NCBI RefSeq assembly: GCF_002864685.1 | Contig: NZ_NMQZ01000026.1 | Location: 1 to 64,000 of the forward strand | Reading direction: 5' to 3' | Source: Alloalcanivorax mobilis | GTDB taxonomy: Bacteria > Pseudomonadota > Gammaproteobacteria > Pseudomonadales > Alcanivoracaceae | DNA: 64,000 nt | In this document: positions 44,712 to 54,509 of the stretch, piece by piece | Layout: each line of letters starts with the position of its first letter | How positions within the stretch are numbered: the stretch's first letter is position 1 | Position numbers and translations under genes: made by a program | Notes under the pieces: model-generated | The model's input: only the letters and a program-made list of their open reading frames with translations | Database searches by the model: none | What the model was told of the DNA's origin: nothing

Positions 44712-44775
44712 GATCGTTCCTCCTGCTGTCAAAGGGCCAAGCGGAGCGGCTCACGGCATTGCCGGTACGCTCCGC

Positions 44776-44803
44776 AAAAAAAAGCCGGCATGGGGATGCC
44801 GGC
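44776..44803 (-). terminator. intrinsic terminator of the porin gene
   Basis: On the minus strand an 8-bp perfect stem (GCCGGCAT/ATGCCGGC) with a CCCC loop is followed by eight T. A second dyad (GCGGAGCG/CGCTCCGC, 44741-44775) lies just beyond. It separates the porin from the ACAD operon. Confidence 0.9.
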
Positions 44804-44939
44804 GAAAAAAAGCGCGCGAGACGGGAGTGACTCAACTTGGACGGGGAGAGCATCCGCGCCGATTTCCAGCCATTCCCGTGGCGGCGTGCCGAAGCACGCC
44901 ACCGGGACCGTTTTCCCGCGCGCCCTGTTCAGCGCTGCC

Positions 44940-46088
44940 TCAGAATTTCAGTTGCGCGCCCACCGAGACCGACCAGGGGTCACGACCGGGCAACGTGGCG
45001 AGCTTGTCGCCATGGGCATAATCCACACCACGGTAGGAGGCGTTCTCGCCGTTCTGGGTGGTGGTGTACATGGCGTGCAGAAGCACCGCATCGCTGAGCT
45101 GGTGGAACAGGCCCACGCTGTACTGGTCGGCTTCATCGTCGCCCACCTTTGATTCCTCGGCGTGGTTCCATTGCCCCACGGCGGTCCAGCGCGGCGCCAG
45201 GGTGTAGTTGACCTGCAGGCCATAGGCTTCGCGGTCCAGGGCATCGAAATCATCTGGCGTGATGTCTTCGTAAACGGCGCCGAGAGTCAAAGCACCGAAA
45301 TCGTACTTGGCGAACCCACGATAGGCGTCCAGCGCGCCGGTACCGAACGCGTCGGCGTAATGAATGAACGCACCACTGAGCTGCAACGCACCCGGCTTCC
45401 AATCGACCCAGCCGCTGTAGCTTTCGCGGTCGTTGTCATCCACCGCATTGACCGAGCCGGCCTGATCGGAGGAGTACTGCAGTGCCAGCGAGACGTTGCC
45501 GAGGCGTGCCTTCCAGTTCAGGCTATTGGAACCGAACAGATCAAGCCGGCCGCCGGCGCCGGCCGCCGACGTGCCGAGAATGGCGTGGGAATCGCCCACC
45601 GTGGTATTGAAATAGCCCAGGTAAGAAACACCCAGGTTCTTGAACGGCGTGTTCATACGGCCGATCAGGAAAGTACCTGCCGGAGTATCAAAGCCCAGGA
45701 AGCTGTCGCGGGTGGTCCACACGTCACCACTGTCCACGTCGTCGACATCGACTTGTTGCTCGTACTGCCACAAAAATTTATAACCGTCGCGGTAAGGAAC
45801 TTCGCCACGAAAGCCGATCATGCTGGTGTTGCTGGAGACACTGACGCCGCCATCGGAGAGCAACGGACTGGCTTCCGCCTCGCTGCCGCTGACATCGGAG
45901 TCGGAGTACTCGGTGGACAGACGCATCGCACCATAGAGTTCTACTTTTTTGGTGATCGCCCGTTCCGGGTGAATAACCTCTTCAAGCACCTGGATCGCCG
46001 CCGCCGATGCAGTGGCAGGCAGCATCGCGGGAGTCAGTATCGCGACCAGGCAGAGCCCGGACTTCACCGTGTTTTTATAGAGTTTCAT
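44940..46088 (-). CDS. outer-membrane porin (Gram-negative general porin family)
   Basis: A 382-aa porin. The signal peptide covers about the first 30 residues (KSGLCLVAILTPAMLPATASA). The barrel shows the classic KVELYGAMRLSTEYSDSD first strand, the loop-3-like FLGFDTPAGTFLIGRMNTPF and a terminal Phe (SVSVGAQLKF). It would admit small anionic solutes to the periplasm for the TRAP receptors nearby. AGGAG lies upstream of the ATG. A dyad (46191-46208) stands about 100 nt upstream and a strong terminator follows the gene. Confidence 0.92.
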   Translation of the reverse strand: MKLYKNTVKSGLCLVAILTPAMLPATASAAAIQVLEEVIHPERAITKKVELYGAMRLSTEYSDSDVSGSEAEASPLLSDGGVSVSSNTSMIGFRGEVPYRDGYKFLWQYEQQVDVDDVDSGDVWTTRDSFLGFDTPAGTFLIGRMNTPFKNLGVSYLGYFNTTVGDSHAILGTSAAGAGGRLDLFGSNSLNWKARLGNVSLALQYSSDQAGSVNAVDDNDRESYSGWVDWKPGALQLSGAFIHYADAFGTGALDAYRGFAKYDFGALTLGAVYEDITPDDFDALDREAYGLQVNYTLAPRWTAVGQWNHAEESKVGDDEADQYSVGLFHQLSDAVLLHAMYTTTQNGENASYRGVDYAHGDKLATLPGRDPWSVSVGAQLKF

Positions 46089-46190
46089 GTTGATCTCCTA
46101 GAACCTGTTTTGTTGTGTCATTTAAAGGCCACTTGGCCTTGGTTCAGGCGCACGTTCCCGCTGTCACCACGAACCTGTTCTTTGCAGACC

Positions 46191-46208
46191 GGTATCCGTT
46201 CCGATACC
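46191..46208. promoter_or_regulatory. inverted repeat upstream of the porin gene
   Basis: GGTATC and GATACC are separated by 6 nt, with CC/CC flanks. It lies 103 nt before the porin start and 17 nt beyond the end of the metallo-beta-lactamase-fold gene. It could be an operator; it is not followed by a T-run. Confidence 0.4.
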
Positions 46209-46224
46209 ACCGGCAGTGCCGGCG

Positions 46225-47484
46225 TCAGGCATCACCACTCATCCGCCGCGCCACCGACCGATAAATCTGGCCGGAAACATAGGACGGCGAGCGCTCCGCC
46301 AGTTCTTCGAGAATTTCCGCTTTCATTTGCCGCGCCTCGCGGCTGAACGCGTCTTCGCCGCGTTCCGGCGAGAGCACATCGAGCACATGCAACGCCAGTT
46401 GCGGTTCACCGGCGGCGCGCTTGGCGGCGGCGGTATCCAGAACGTGGCGCGGGTCGCTGATCGCTTCGCGCAGAGCGGCGGCCACGGCATTGGGCTCGCC
46501 GGGGTGAAGCTGGGTGGCATTGCGGTCCCACCAGCCGTTCTCCGAGCGCCAGATATCGCGCACGATGTATTCGGGCATGCCATAGCTGGGCTTCATCAGC
46601 GGGTGGCCGAAGATCTCTTCCGGGTAGCTCATGTCGTGCAGAATTTCCGCTTCGCTCATACCACGGTTCATTCGCTCGACCGTTTCCCGGCGCAAATAAC
46701 GCAGCGCATCGATGCTCAATTGCAGCGCGTCCCGTGCTTCCGCCTCACCGTTGATCGGCTTCCCAAACTCGGGGATAAGGGTCTTCGGACGTAACGCCTG
46801 AAGTCGCTCCAGGGTGTTCGCCCAGCGAACCGGGTCGCGCAGGGTGCGAAGCGGTGTGCCGATGTTGGGAATTGATTTGATGAAACCCGGGCCGGCGTAG
46901 AGGATGCGGCTTTCCGGTAACCACAGAGCCATGCAGTCATCGGTTTCCGACGGCGCCGCCAGAATTTCGATGTCGCGGTCTCCGCCCTCGATCACATAGC
47001 GATCATCAAACTCAATGGTTGGGAAGGTGAACCATTTCTCCGGCGGCTGCTCGGGCATCTGAAAGTTAAACTGCAGTCCATTCAAATGACTTTGCAGGCG
47101 CCAGGGCTCCTGATAACGGCGATAACGGTGGGCAAGACGGCTCTGAGCAATGATGTCGGGCTTTGGATGGCCACGCTCGGCGGCGTCTTCCAACCAACGC
47201 TTGGCACCGTGGTTGTAACCCACATGCCCGTGGCTGTAGACGATCGCCAGCAAGGGCTTGTCGCTGATGCCCCGTACATGCTCAATCATGGATCGGGTGA
47301 CTTTCCCGCCCGGGCCCGAATCGGTAATCACCAGGCCGCGCTCAGTCTCCACCAGCACACTGTTGCCCTGGCCGCCGACCAGATGCACGCCGTCGGCGAC
47401 CGTTGTGACGTCTTTCTTCGCCAGCAAAAAATCGCTGACGACCGGCGCCGCACTGCTGCTGTTGCTTGCTTCTTGTTCACTCAT
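46225..47484 (-). CDS. metallo-beta-lactamase-fold protein with degenerate metal site
   Basis: A 419-aa protein with an MBL-fold N-terminal two-thirds and a C-terminal helical part like the alkyl-sulfatase dimerisation region. Compared with the intact relative at 54510-55826, only the first two metal ligands remain. The motif reads SHGHVGY (84-90), so Asp and His of HxHxDH are Gly89 and Tyr90. TDDH is TDDC (Cys184), TGD is AGP (Pro199) and PGH is PEF (Phe240). It is therefore probably a non-hydrolytic or altered-metal paralogue. The ATG at 47484 has AAGGAG upstream. No signal peptide is seen. It lies between the porin and the DUF1254 gene. Confidence 0.85.
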   Translation of the reverse strand: MSEQEASNSSSAAPVVSDFLLAKKDVTTVADGVHLVGGQGNSVLVETERGLVITDSGPGGKVTRSMIEHVRGISDKPLLAIVYSHGHVGYNHGAKRWLEDAAERGHPKPDIIAQSRLAHRYRRYQEPWRLQSHLNGLQFNFQMPEQPPEKWFTFPTIEFDDRYVIEGGDRDIEILAAPSETDDCMALWLPESRILYAGPGFIKSIPNIGTPLRTLRDPVRWANTLERLQALRPKTLIPEFGKPINGEAEARDALQLSIDALRYLRRETVERMNRGMSEAEILHDMSYPEEIFGHPLMKPSYGMPEYIVRDIWRSENGWWDRNATQLHPGEPNAVAAALREAISDPRHVLDTAAAKRAAGEPQLALHVLDVLSPERGEDAFSREARQMKAEILEELAERSPSYVSGQIYRSVARRMSGDA

Positions 47485-47590
47485 GATCCGCTCCTTTCCC
47501 GGGGCCAGCCTTTTTTCAGACAAGGGGCGCCCGAAGCAGGCGCTGAGTGTTAAACGCCCGCTGGTGGTTGATCGCTGTGCTGCTCTTTCT

Positions 47591-48871
47591 TTAAGCGCGC
47601 TTCACGGCAGGTAGACGGTAGCTACCACTCAGTAAAGCCCGCTTCGGAATGTAGCCTCGAAAGGTGAGCGCGAACGGCCCTTGCGGTGCCGGCAACCAGT
47701 TCGACTGCCGTTGTTCCCCGGGGCTGCGCGAGCCGATCCAGATGTCCAGCGAGCCGTCCTCATTCCAGCTCAGGCCCGGCGACCGGTCGCCCACCGCATA
47801 GCGGCGTAAAGGGGTATCGGCAAAAAAGAACTGGCCGTCGTCGGTGGCCTCATAAAGACTCAACGACCAGAACGATTCCAACGGTGGCATTTCGCCGGCG
47901 GGAAAGTGCAGCACGTAGTCCTGGTTGCCGTCGAACAGACCCTCGGCCTGATCGCCGTCGGCGCGCATATAGATCGCCTCTTCAATCGGCAGTGCGCCCA
48001 GACCACCCACCGCGACCACCGCACGCAGCAGATAGTCCTGCCCGAAGTTGCCGTTACCGCTGTTGGGGTAAGTCCAGCCCTGAATCATCGCGCCGCGCGC
48101 GCGCTGGATTTTCACCAGATACGCTTTTGCATCCTCGATGCCAGCCTCGATGGCTCCGGCCTGCTCCTGGTCGAAGACGGACGCGTCGAAAGTCTGGTCC
48201 GGGCCGATTCCCAGCGCGGCGATACGTTGCAGCACCAGGCCGTCGGTGACCGGCGGACGCTCGCGGCGCAGCAAACGATTAGCGGCCTTCAGGTACTCTT
48301 TCCAATCCGCGGAGCGCAGTACCGGATCACCGGGTTCGACATCATCTTTGCTGGCGCCTTCGTGCACGAACAGGCCGTCCTGAACCGCGCAGGCGGCTGC
48401 CAGATCATCCGGGCCGTCGACCAGGATGCGCGCCAGCGCCCAAACGCGCGTGGTCGGCGCCCGCACTACTTCCGCGGCGTCGCCGGGTATCGCCTGATCC
48501 GGCCCCACCACGGTATAGACGCCGCCGTTGTTGCCGGTGGTGCGTGTACCCAGCACCACGAAGTTATTGGTGTACATGTCCATGAATGCCAGCGAGATAT
48601 AGCGCTCACCGGTGTCCGGCACGGTGATCGTCACCGGGCCTTTGGAGAGATCGAGCCAGGCGTCCGAGTACAACGTATCGTTGTTCGGCGTCGTGACCCA
48701 ACGGCTGCGATGGTTCAACAGCTTGCGGGCGTGATTAAACACGTTGGCACCGGCGCCGATGCGCCACTTCCGTGTCGTTTCCATGATCACCAGCGGCACC
48801 GTGTAGAGGTAGGCCTGCTTGGCGATGCTTCTTAAAGCCGCCGGATCAACGGCGGGCAGTTGCTTACTCAT
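47591..48871 (-). CDS. DUF1254/DUF1214 domain protein
   Basis: A 426-aa protein. The N-terminal half matches DUF1254 (KQAYLYTVPLVIMETTRKWR, WVTTPNNDTLYSDAWLDLSK, RYISLAFMDMYTNNFVVLGT). The C-terminal half matches DUF1214 (LHFPAGEMPPLESFWSLSLY, then YAVGDRSPGLSWNEDGSLDI). Both domains are widespread with unknown biochemistry and often occur beside lipid or aromatic catabolic genes. Many homologues are exported, but no signal peptide is visible here. GAGG followed by eight A precedes the ATG. It lies 33 nt after the acyl-CoA synthetase gene on the same strand. Confidence 0.88.
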   Translation of the reverse strand: MSKQLPAVDPAALRSIAKQAYLYTVPLVIMETTRKWRIGAGANVFNHARKLLNHRSRWVTTPNNDTLYSDAWLDLSKGPVTITVPDTGERYISLAFMDMYTNNFVVLGTRTTGNNGGVYTVVGPDQAIPGDAAEVVRAPTTRVWALARILVDGPDDLAAACAVQDGLFVHEGASKDDVEPGDPVLRSADWKEYLKAANRLLRRERPPVTDGLVLQRIAALGIGPDQTFDASVFDQEQAGAIEAGIEDAKAYLVKIQRARGAMIQGWTYPNSGNGNFGQDYLLRAVVAVGGLGALPIEEAIYMRADGDQAEGLFDGNQDYVLHFPAGEMPPLESFWSLSLYEATDDGQFFFADTPLRRYAVGDRSPGLSWNEDGSLDIWIGSRSPGEQRQSNWLPAPQGPFALTFRGYIPKRALLSGSYRLPAVKRA

Positions 48872-48904
48872 TTTTTTTCCTCGTTGTCTTGCCAACCCGC
48901 GGCG

Positions 48905-51025
48905 CTATCGGCGGCCGATCAGCAGACCATCCAGCGCCACCACGCCTTCGCCTTTGGCGCGCACCAACACCGGATTGATGTCCAGACTTTCCAAAGAGTC
49001 GCCGGCGGCGACGGCGAACTCGGAGACTCGCATCAGCAGGTCCACCAGCGCGTCGACGTCGGCGTGCGGCCGTCCCCGAGCACCGAACAGCAGCGCCTTG
49101 CCACGCAGCTCGTCGATCATTTCCATGGCCATGTCGCGGTTCAGCGGCGCGGTGCGGAAACTGACGTCGCCGAGCACTTCCACCAGAACGCCACCGAGGC
49201 CCAGCATCACCACCGGCCCGAACGCGGGATCACGCTGCACGCCAACAATGCACTCGACGCCTTCGCTTTCCATCGGCGAGAGCAGCACGCCATCCAGACG
49301 CGCATCCGGGCAGGCCTGGCGCGCAGCGGCGAGAATCTCGTCGCAGGCACGGGCCACCTGATCGGCGCCACGCAGGTTGAGACGCACGCCGCCAATGTCG
49401 GATTTATGGGTGATGTCGGCGGAGGCGATCTTCGCCACCAGGGGCCGGTCGATATGGCCGGCGACCACCGCCGCCTCTTCGCCGCTGTGCACCAGGTGAG
49501 TTTCCGGCACCGGCACGCCGAAACGCGACAGCACTTCGAAGCTGCGTGCCTCGGAGTAGGTGCAATCGTCCAGGGTGACCGGGTCCGGCTCGCGCTCGGC
49601 ACGGGCACTGACGGTGCGCGCCTGGAACTCGGCGAAGCCGGCCAACGCCGAGAGTGCTCGAATGGCGCGGCTCGGGTCCTGGAACGCCAGACAACCGTTG
49701 CGTTCAAGGATTTCCCGCACCGGATCGTTGAACACCGACACCGCGCAGAAAACGCGATCGGGGAAACGCTGGCGCACGGCGGCGATCTGCCCGGCGATGT
49801 TCTCGCCCAGCGCGCCCAGGCCGGCGGCGGCCAGGAAGGCGATCATCATCTGATAGTCGCCGTTGTCGAGCATGATCTGCAGGCTGGTTTCGAACAGGGT
49901 GACGTCGTTGGTGATCTGCCCGGTAATGTCCACCGGATTGCGCGGCGCGGCGAACGGCACCAGGCCTCGGATCTTCGCCTGACCCTCAGCGCCCAGCTCC
50001 GGCAACACCAGCCCCGCTTCGTCGGCGGCGTCGGCCATCAGTACCCCGGCGCCACCGGACACGGTGAACACACCCAGCTTGTTGCCCTTTGGCAGACCTG
50101 CCACCGAAACCGCGTAGCCCACGTCGAAGAATTCCTCGATGGAGTTGGCACGGTACACCCCATACTGACGGAACACGGCATCGAAGATGGCGTCTTCGCC
50201 GGCCAGGGCGGCGGTGTGCGAGGCCGCCGCCTGCGCACCGATGGCGGTGCGGCCGACCTTGGTGATGACCACCGGTTTGCCCGCGTCCCGGGCGGCGGCC
50301 AGCGCCGCCTCCAGTTTGCGGCCATCGCGGCAACCTTCCATATAGCCAAGGATCACATCGGTGTCCGGATCGTTAGCGAGCCAGGCCACGCAGTCGGCGA
50401 AATCCACGTTGCCTTCGTTACCGGTGGTGATCCAGTAGTTCAGGCCGATGCCACGCTGACGCGCCAGGGTAAAGGCATAGGCGCCGTAGGCGCCGCTCTG
50501 GCTGACCAGCCCGATGCGGCCGGTGGGCGCCACGCCCTGGCCAACCACCGGTGAGAAGGTGGCGAACACCTTCTCTTTCAGATTCATGAATCCCAGGCAG
50601 TTGGGGCCGAGCACGCGCACGCCGGCGGCTTCGGCCCGGGCCATCAGAGCCTGCTGCGCCTGGCTGCCTTCGTCGCTCACCTCGGCGAACCCCGAGGAGA
50701 ACAGAACAATGCCACTGACCTGAGCGGCGATGGCGTCATCCAGTGCCTGCTCGACCATCGCCGCTGGCACCGCCACGATCACCAGGTCAACCTTGCCAGA
50801 CACCTCGCGAATCGACGGGTATGCCTTCAAACCCTGAATTTCAGTGGCCTTCGGATTGATTGGATAGATTTCACCCTGAAAGCCATTAGCGAGCAGGAAA
50901 GCAATCGGCAGCCCGCCAATTTTCGACGGCGTGGAGCTGGCTCCAATCACCGCCACGGAGCGCGGGCGGAACAGCCGGTCCAGGGAATCACGCTGCTCGA
51001 TAACGCTGCTGACTTTTGCGTTCAT
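48905..51025 (-). CDS. ADP-forming-type acyl-CoA synthetase (fused CoA-binding and ATP-grasp)
   Basis: A 706-aa protein of the NDP-forming acetyl/acyl-CoA synthetase family. It has an N-terminal CoA-binding Rossmann domain (RSVAVIGASSTPSKIGGLPI), a succinyl-CoA-ligase-like middle with the candidate phospho-His loop in AASHTAALAGEDAIFDA, then FTVSGGAGVLMADAADEAGL. The C-terminal ATP-grasp domain includes HLVHSGEEAAVVAGHIDRPL, ADITHKSDIGGVRLNL and VMLGLGGVLVEVLGDVSFRT. It would activate an organic acid reversibly with ATP or GTP. The ATG at 51025 overlaps the TGA of the TAXI receptor gene (TGATG), so transport and activation are translationally coupled. Substrate unknown. Confidence 0.9.
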   Translation of the reverse strand: MNAKVSSVIEQRDSLDRLFRPRSVAVIGASSTPSKIGGLPIAFLLANGFQGEIYPINPKATEIQGLKAYPSIREVSGKVDLVIVAVPAAMVEQALDDAIAAQVSGIVLFSSGFAEVSDEGSQAQQALMARAEAAGVRVLGPNCLGFMNLKEKVFATFSPVVGQGVAPTGRIGLVSQSGAYGAYAFTLARQRGIGLNYWITTGNEGNVDFADCVAWLANDPDTDVILGYMEGCRDGRKLEAALAAARDAGKPVVITKVGRTAIGAQAAASHTAALAGEDAIFDAVFRQYGVYRANSIEEFFDVGYAVSVAGLPKGNKLGVFTVSGGAGVLMADAADEAGLVLPELGAEGQAKIRGLVPFAAPRNPVDITGQITNDVTLFETSLQIMLDNGDYQMMIAFLAAAGLGALGENIAGQIAAVRQRFPDRVFCAVSVFNDPVREILERNGCLAFQDPSRAIRALSALAGFAEFQARTVSARAEREPDPVTLDDCTYSEARSFEVLSRFGVPVPETHLVHSGEEAAVVAGHIDRPLVAKIASADITHKSDIGGVRLNLRGADQVARACDEILAAARQACPDARLDGVLLSPMESEGVECIVGVQRDPAFGPVVMLGLGGVLVEVLGDVSFRTAPLNRDMAMEMIDELRGKALLFGARGRPHADVDALVDLLMRVSEFAVAAGDSLESLDINPVLVRAKGEGVVALDGLLIGRR

Positions 51026-52065
51026 CACTGCTTGGCCTCCGGCGGAATGGCGCTGTCGGGCAGTTCGATGCCGCGCTCGCGGTAGTAGCGCAGCGCGCCC
51101 GGGTGCAGCGGACAGTTCATCTGCTTAATGGCGTTCTCCATATTGACGCTGCTCATGAACTTGGCGGCGTTATGGAAGGTGTCGAGATTCTCGAAGATGG
51201 TCTTGGTGATCTGGTAGACCAGCTCTTCATCCACATCTTTATTGGTGCCCAGACCGACCCAGGTGCCGACCGCGTTGACCGGCTCGGTGTTGACCTGGTT
51301 GTCGCCATAGATGTCCGGCGGAATCTGCATGATGGTGCGGCCCGGCAGATTCATTACCTTCTGCATGACCTCGGTTTTCAGCGCTTCATCGGGCACGCCC
51401 AGGAAACGGACTTTTTGCAGCAGAACGATTTGTTCAATGGACGCCGACGGAAGCTGAGTGGGACCGATGTAGAGATCCACCTGGCCGTCCTGGAACGCCT
51501 GATTGCCGGAGTTCCAGTCGAGCTTGGCCATTTCATAATCTTCGCCGGCTTTGTAGCCGGTGGCGCCTTCAATGATCGACAGCGCGACCAGGGTGGCGGC
51601 GCCACCCGGCGGGCCGATAAACACGCGCTTGCCCTTGATCTGCTTCAGAGACGTGATGCCCGAGTTCGCGTGCACCATGATGTGATACGGCCCGAGCGGG
51701 AAGTTCATGATCTGACGAACGTTCTTATACAGCTCCGGCGCGCTGGACATATTGGCGAACATGCCGGTGCCGGTGCTCATGAAGTGGTTGATCGACGGGC
51801 TGCTGATAAACAGATCCACCTGACCGCGGGCGGCGTCCAGAGTGGAACGGGTGGACGCCATGCCGGAGGTCATGTTGATGCGCACCGGCAGGTTTTTCTG
51901 CAGTACCGATTGCAACGTTACCGCGAACACGTACGGCGAAGAGCCGGCCTGGGCGGTGTGCATGCGCAGGTTGGTGTCGGCGGCGCCGGCCTGGCCGGCG
52001 AGCCCGACGGCCGCCAGCATGGCGCCGGCCAGGCCGAGATTCTTGAGACGCTTGGTGAAGTTCAT
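51025..52065 (-). CDS. TAXI-family TRAP transporter solute-binding protein
   Basis: A 346-aa periplasmic receptor with a signal peptide (GLAGAMLAAVGLAGQAGAAD, cleavage near AGA-AD). The body is TAXI type: YVFAVTLQSVLQKNLPVRIN, SGMASTRSTLDAARGQVDLF and IKGKRVFIGPPGGAATLVAL. It would deliver a carboxylate (or glutamate/alpha-keto acid-like solute) to the fused permease 67 nt upstream in the operon. Its stop overlaps the start of the acyl-CoA synthetase. Confidence 0.9.
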   Translation of the reverse strand: MNFTKRLKNLGLAGAMLAAVGLAGQAGAADTNLRMHTAQAGSSPYVFAVTLQSVLQKNLPVRINMTSGMASTRSTLDAARGQVDLFISSPSINHFMSTGTGMFANMSSAPELYKNVRQIMNFPLGPYHIMVHANSGITSLKQIKGKRVFIGPPGGAATLVALSIIEGATGYKAGEDYEMAKLDWNSGNQAFQDGQVDLYIGPTQLPSASIEQIVLLQKVRFLGVPDEALKTEVMQKVMNLPGRTIMQIPPDIYGDNQVNTEPVNAVGTWVGLGTNKDVDEELVYQITKTIFENLDTFHNAAKFMSSVNMENAIKQMNCPLHPGALRYYRERGIELPDSAIPPEAKQ

Positions 52066-52132
52066 CGAACTCTCCCTTTATTGCTGTTTGTATTTGCTGT
52101 TTGTTGTTTAAAGTTTTGTCTTTGATGAATGT

Positions 52133-54052
52133 CTATTCGGCTTTCGGTTTCACCACCGGGTTGGAGTCACCCAACCAGCGCGGCTTAAGGTTGGGCAGGA
52201 AGCTGGCGCCGAGCACCAGCAGCCCCAAGGCGAAGCCCACCAGTTCGATGGAAGTGCCGCGCATCATCAGCAGCACGGCGACCACAAAACGCAGCCCCCG
52301 TGCCAGCGGCCCCAGTTTCATCGCACCAAAGCCGGCGAACGCGGTGGTCAAGGCCCAAATCACCAGCAGCATGCGCACCACGCCCCAGATCAAATCGGGC
52401 ATGTTGAAGCCTTCCACGATCAACAGCAGTGACGGGTTAAAGACGAACAGGAACGGCACCAGGAAACCGACCAGCGCCAGGCGCACGGACACCGCCGCCA
52501 CCTTCATCGGGTTGGCTTCGGCCAGCGGCGCGGCGGCGAAGGCGGCCAGCGCCACCGGCGGCGTGATCGCGGACAGTACGCCGAAGTACAGCACGAACAG
52601 ATGCACCGACAGCAACGGCACGTCGAAGCTGGTCAGCGCCGGGCCCATCACCAACACAATGATCAGGTAGGCGGGCAGCGTCGGCATGCCCATGCCCAGC
52701 ACCAGACAGCCGGCGGCGGTGAGGATCAGGCTTAACAGCAGGCTGTGCTCGCCCAGGGTGGCCACCGCCTGGGCAAAGCTCAGCCCCAAGCCGGTGAGGT
52801 CCATGCCGGCGATGACGATGCCGATGGCGCCCACCGCGATCATGATGCGCGAGCCCGCCACGCCGCCATGGGCCAGTGCGACAATCAAACGTTGCGGTTG
52901 GCGGCGGATTTCCGGATTGAGAATGCCGAAGCCCATCGCCACCAGGGTCGCCCAGACCCCGGCGAGCGCCGGCGAACGGCCGGCCGCCAACACCAGAATC
53001 ACGGTGGCCACCGGCGCCACGAACATCAGCGAGCGAATCCAATCGTCTTTGGTCAGTACCGGCAATTCATCCGCCGGAGTCGGTTTAATGCCGAGGCGGC
53101 GCGCTTCGTAGTAGACCGCCGCGAACAGCGCTGACACATAGAAGAACGCCGGCAAAATCGCCGCCACGCAGATCAGCAGATAGGGGGTGCCGGTGAGTTG
53201 CGCCATCATAAAGGCGGCGGCGCCCATGACCGGCGGGATCACCTGGCCGCCGGTGGAGGCGGCGGCCTCGACAGCGCCGGCGAACGCCGGGCTGAACCCG
53301 CGCCGCTTGATCATCGGGATGGTGAAGGCGCCGGTGCCGGCCACATTGGCGGTGACACTGCCGGACATGGTGCCAAACAACATGCTGGCGAAGATCGCCG
53401 CGTGGGCGGGGCCACCGGGCAAGCGCCCGGTAACGCGGATCGACATACGCACCAGCGCCGGGCCCGCGCCCGTGGCCTCCAGAATCACGCCAAAGATGAT
53501 GTAGATAAACAGCAACTCGATCATCACCGCCACCGGCGCACCGAACACGCCGCTGAAGCCGTACCACATGCCCTGCATCACCTGATCCAGCGAGAAGCCG
53601 GCATGGCGTACCGAGGCCGGCAGCAGATCGCCGAACAGGCAGTACAGCAGAGTGATCGCCGCGAACAGTGACAGGCCCAGGCCGAATTCCCGGCGGGTCA
53701 ATTCGATCAGAGCCAGCACCCCGCCCAGCGCGATGAACTGGTCGGTGCGGCTGTAATCCACCAGCATGTTCTCCATCTGGCTGGCGGAGCCGACAAAGCG
53801 CTGAACGGCCAGGAAGATCAGGCCGACCAGCAGCGCATCGATCAGCCAGAGCAGGATTTTCACCGCCGGCTGGCGGGGCGGGTACATCACCACCAGCGGC
53901 TTCACGAACACCGCCACGGCGATGCAGGCCGCGAAGGTCAGCGGTCGCTGATAGCTGGGATCAAAAATTCCAAACAGGGACGTGTAAATGGTGATCGCCG
54001 CAAGCACGACACCAATAACCAGCCCTAGCTGCCGGATTGACGCTGTAAACAC
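52133..54052 (-). CDS. TRAP transporter fused permease (DctQM)
   Basis: A 639-aa polytopic membrane protein combining a DctQ-like N-terminal part (four helices, to about residue 160) with a DctM-like part. It carries GTMSGSVTANVAGTGAFTIP, AAASTGGQVIPPVMGAAAFM and GMGMPTLPAYLIIVLVMGPA, which are diagnostic of fused TAXI-TRAP permeases. I choose the GTG at 54052 because GGAGG stands 5 nt upstream; longer in-frame readings lack a ribosome-binding site and add a non-membrane stretch. It is the first gene of the operon permease-receptor-synthetase-DUF1254. Confidence 0.9.
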   Translation of the reverse strand: MFTASIRQLGLVIGVVLAAITIYTSLFGIFDPSYQRPLTFAACIAVAVFVKPLVVMYPPRQPAVKILLWLIDALLVGLIFLAVQRFVGSASQMENMLVDYSRTDQFIALGGVLALIELTRREFGLGLSLFAAITLLYCLFGDLLPASVRHAGFSLDQVMQGMWYGFSGVFGAPVAVMIELLFIYIIFGVILEATGAGPALVRMSIRVTGRLPGGPAHAAIFASMLFGTMSGSVTANVAGTGAFTIPMIKRRGFSPAFAGAVEAAASTGGQVIPPVMGAAAFMMAQLTGTPYLLICVAAILPAFFYVSALFAAVYYEARRLGIKPTPADELPVLTKDDWIRSLMFVAPVATVILVLAAGRSPALAGVWATLVAMGFGILNPEIRRQPQRLIVALAHGGVAGSRIMIAVGAIGIVIAGMDLTGLGLSFAQAVATLGEHSLLLSLILTAAGCLVLGMGMPTLPAYLIIVLVMGPALTSFDVPLLSVHLFVLYFGVLSAITPPVALAAFAAAPLAEANPMKVAAVSVRLALVGFLVPFLFVFNPSLLLIVEGFNMPDLIWGVVRMLLVIWALTTAFAGFGAMKLGPLARGLRFVVAVLLMMRGTSIELVGFALGLLVLGASFLPNLKPRWLGDSNPVVKPKAE

Positions 54053-54509
54053 ACTCTCCTCCCACGGACTCGAAAGGGCCCGCCTTGGTCTTGTTGTGAC
54101 CGAATCACACCACGGCTGATTAATGGCTGTCAATTATATTGTTTGCATTTCCATCAGGCCCGCGACTCCATTGCAATGAACTTCATTAATTTCCATGCCC
54201 CTCCTCCAGGCCCATCGCCGACATCTGTTTCCGACCAGTTTTAACTTGAAACCAGGTTCGCCGAAGCCTGAAATTTCAGCGCATTTCTTGCTAAAGGCGG
54301 CCAAATCCCGGCATTGAGCGCACAACTGTTTACCGGGCCCCGCCGCGCCACCCATTCCATAAAAACCGCACCGGGCGCCAGGTCGAGACCCTGCATGCCG
54401 GCGCCGGCCGCCGCGCTGATTAATGGCCTCCATGCATTTCAGGCTTCCTTTTTTAATGACCTCGCATTACTTTAAGTAACACTTGCCCCACGACACAGGA
54501 GATTCAACA
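54053..54509. other. divergent intergenic region with spaced direct repeats
   Basis: This 457-bp gap lies between the fused TRAP permease (minus) and an MBL-fold gene (plus). The 13-mer GCTGATTAATGGC occurs at 54115-54127 and again at 54415-54427, exactly 300 bp apart, each 60-80 nt from a flanking start codon. No gene is convincing here; the open frame 54134-54433 has no recognisable features. The repeats may be operators of one regulator, for example the TetR protein at 55886. Confidence 0.45.

Noticed and set aside
54134-54433. A 99-codon minus-strand open frame in the divergent gap
   Set aside because: Composition is Arg/Gly/Cys-rich without any recognisable feature and it covers the promoter region.
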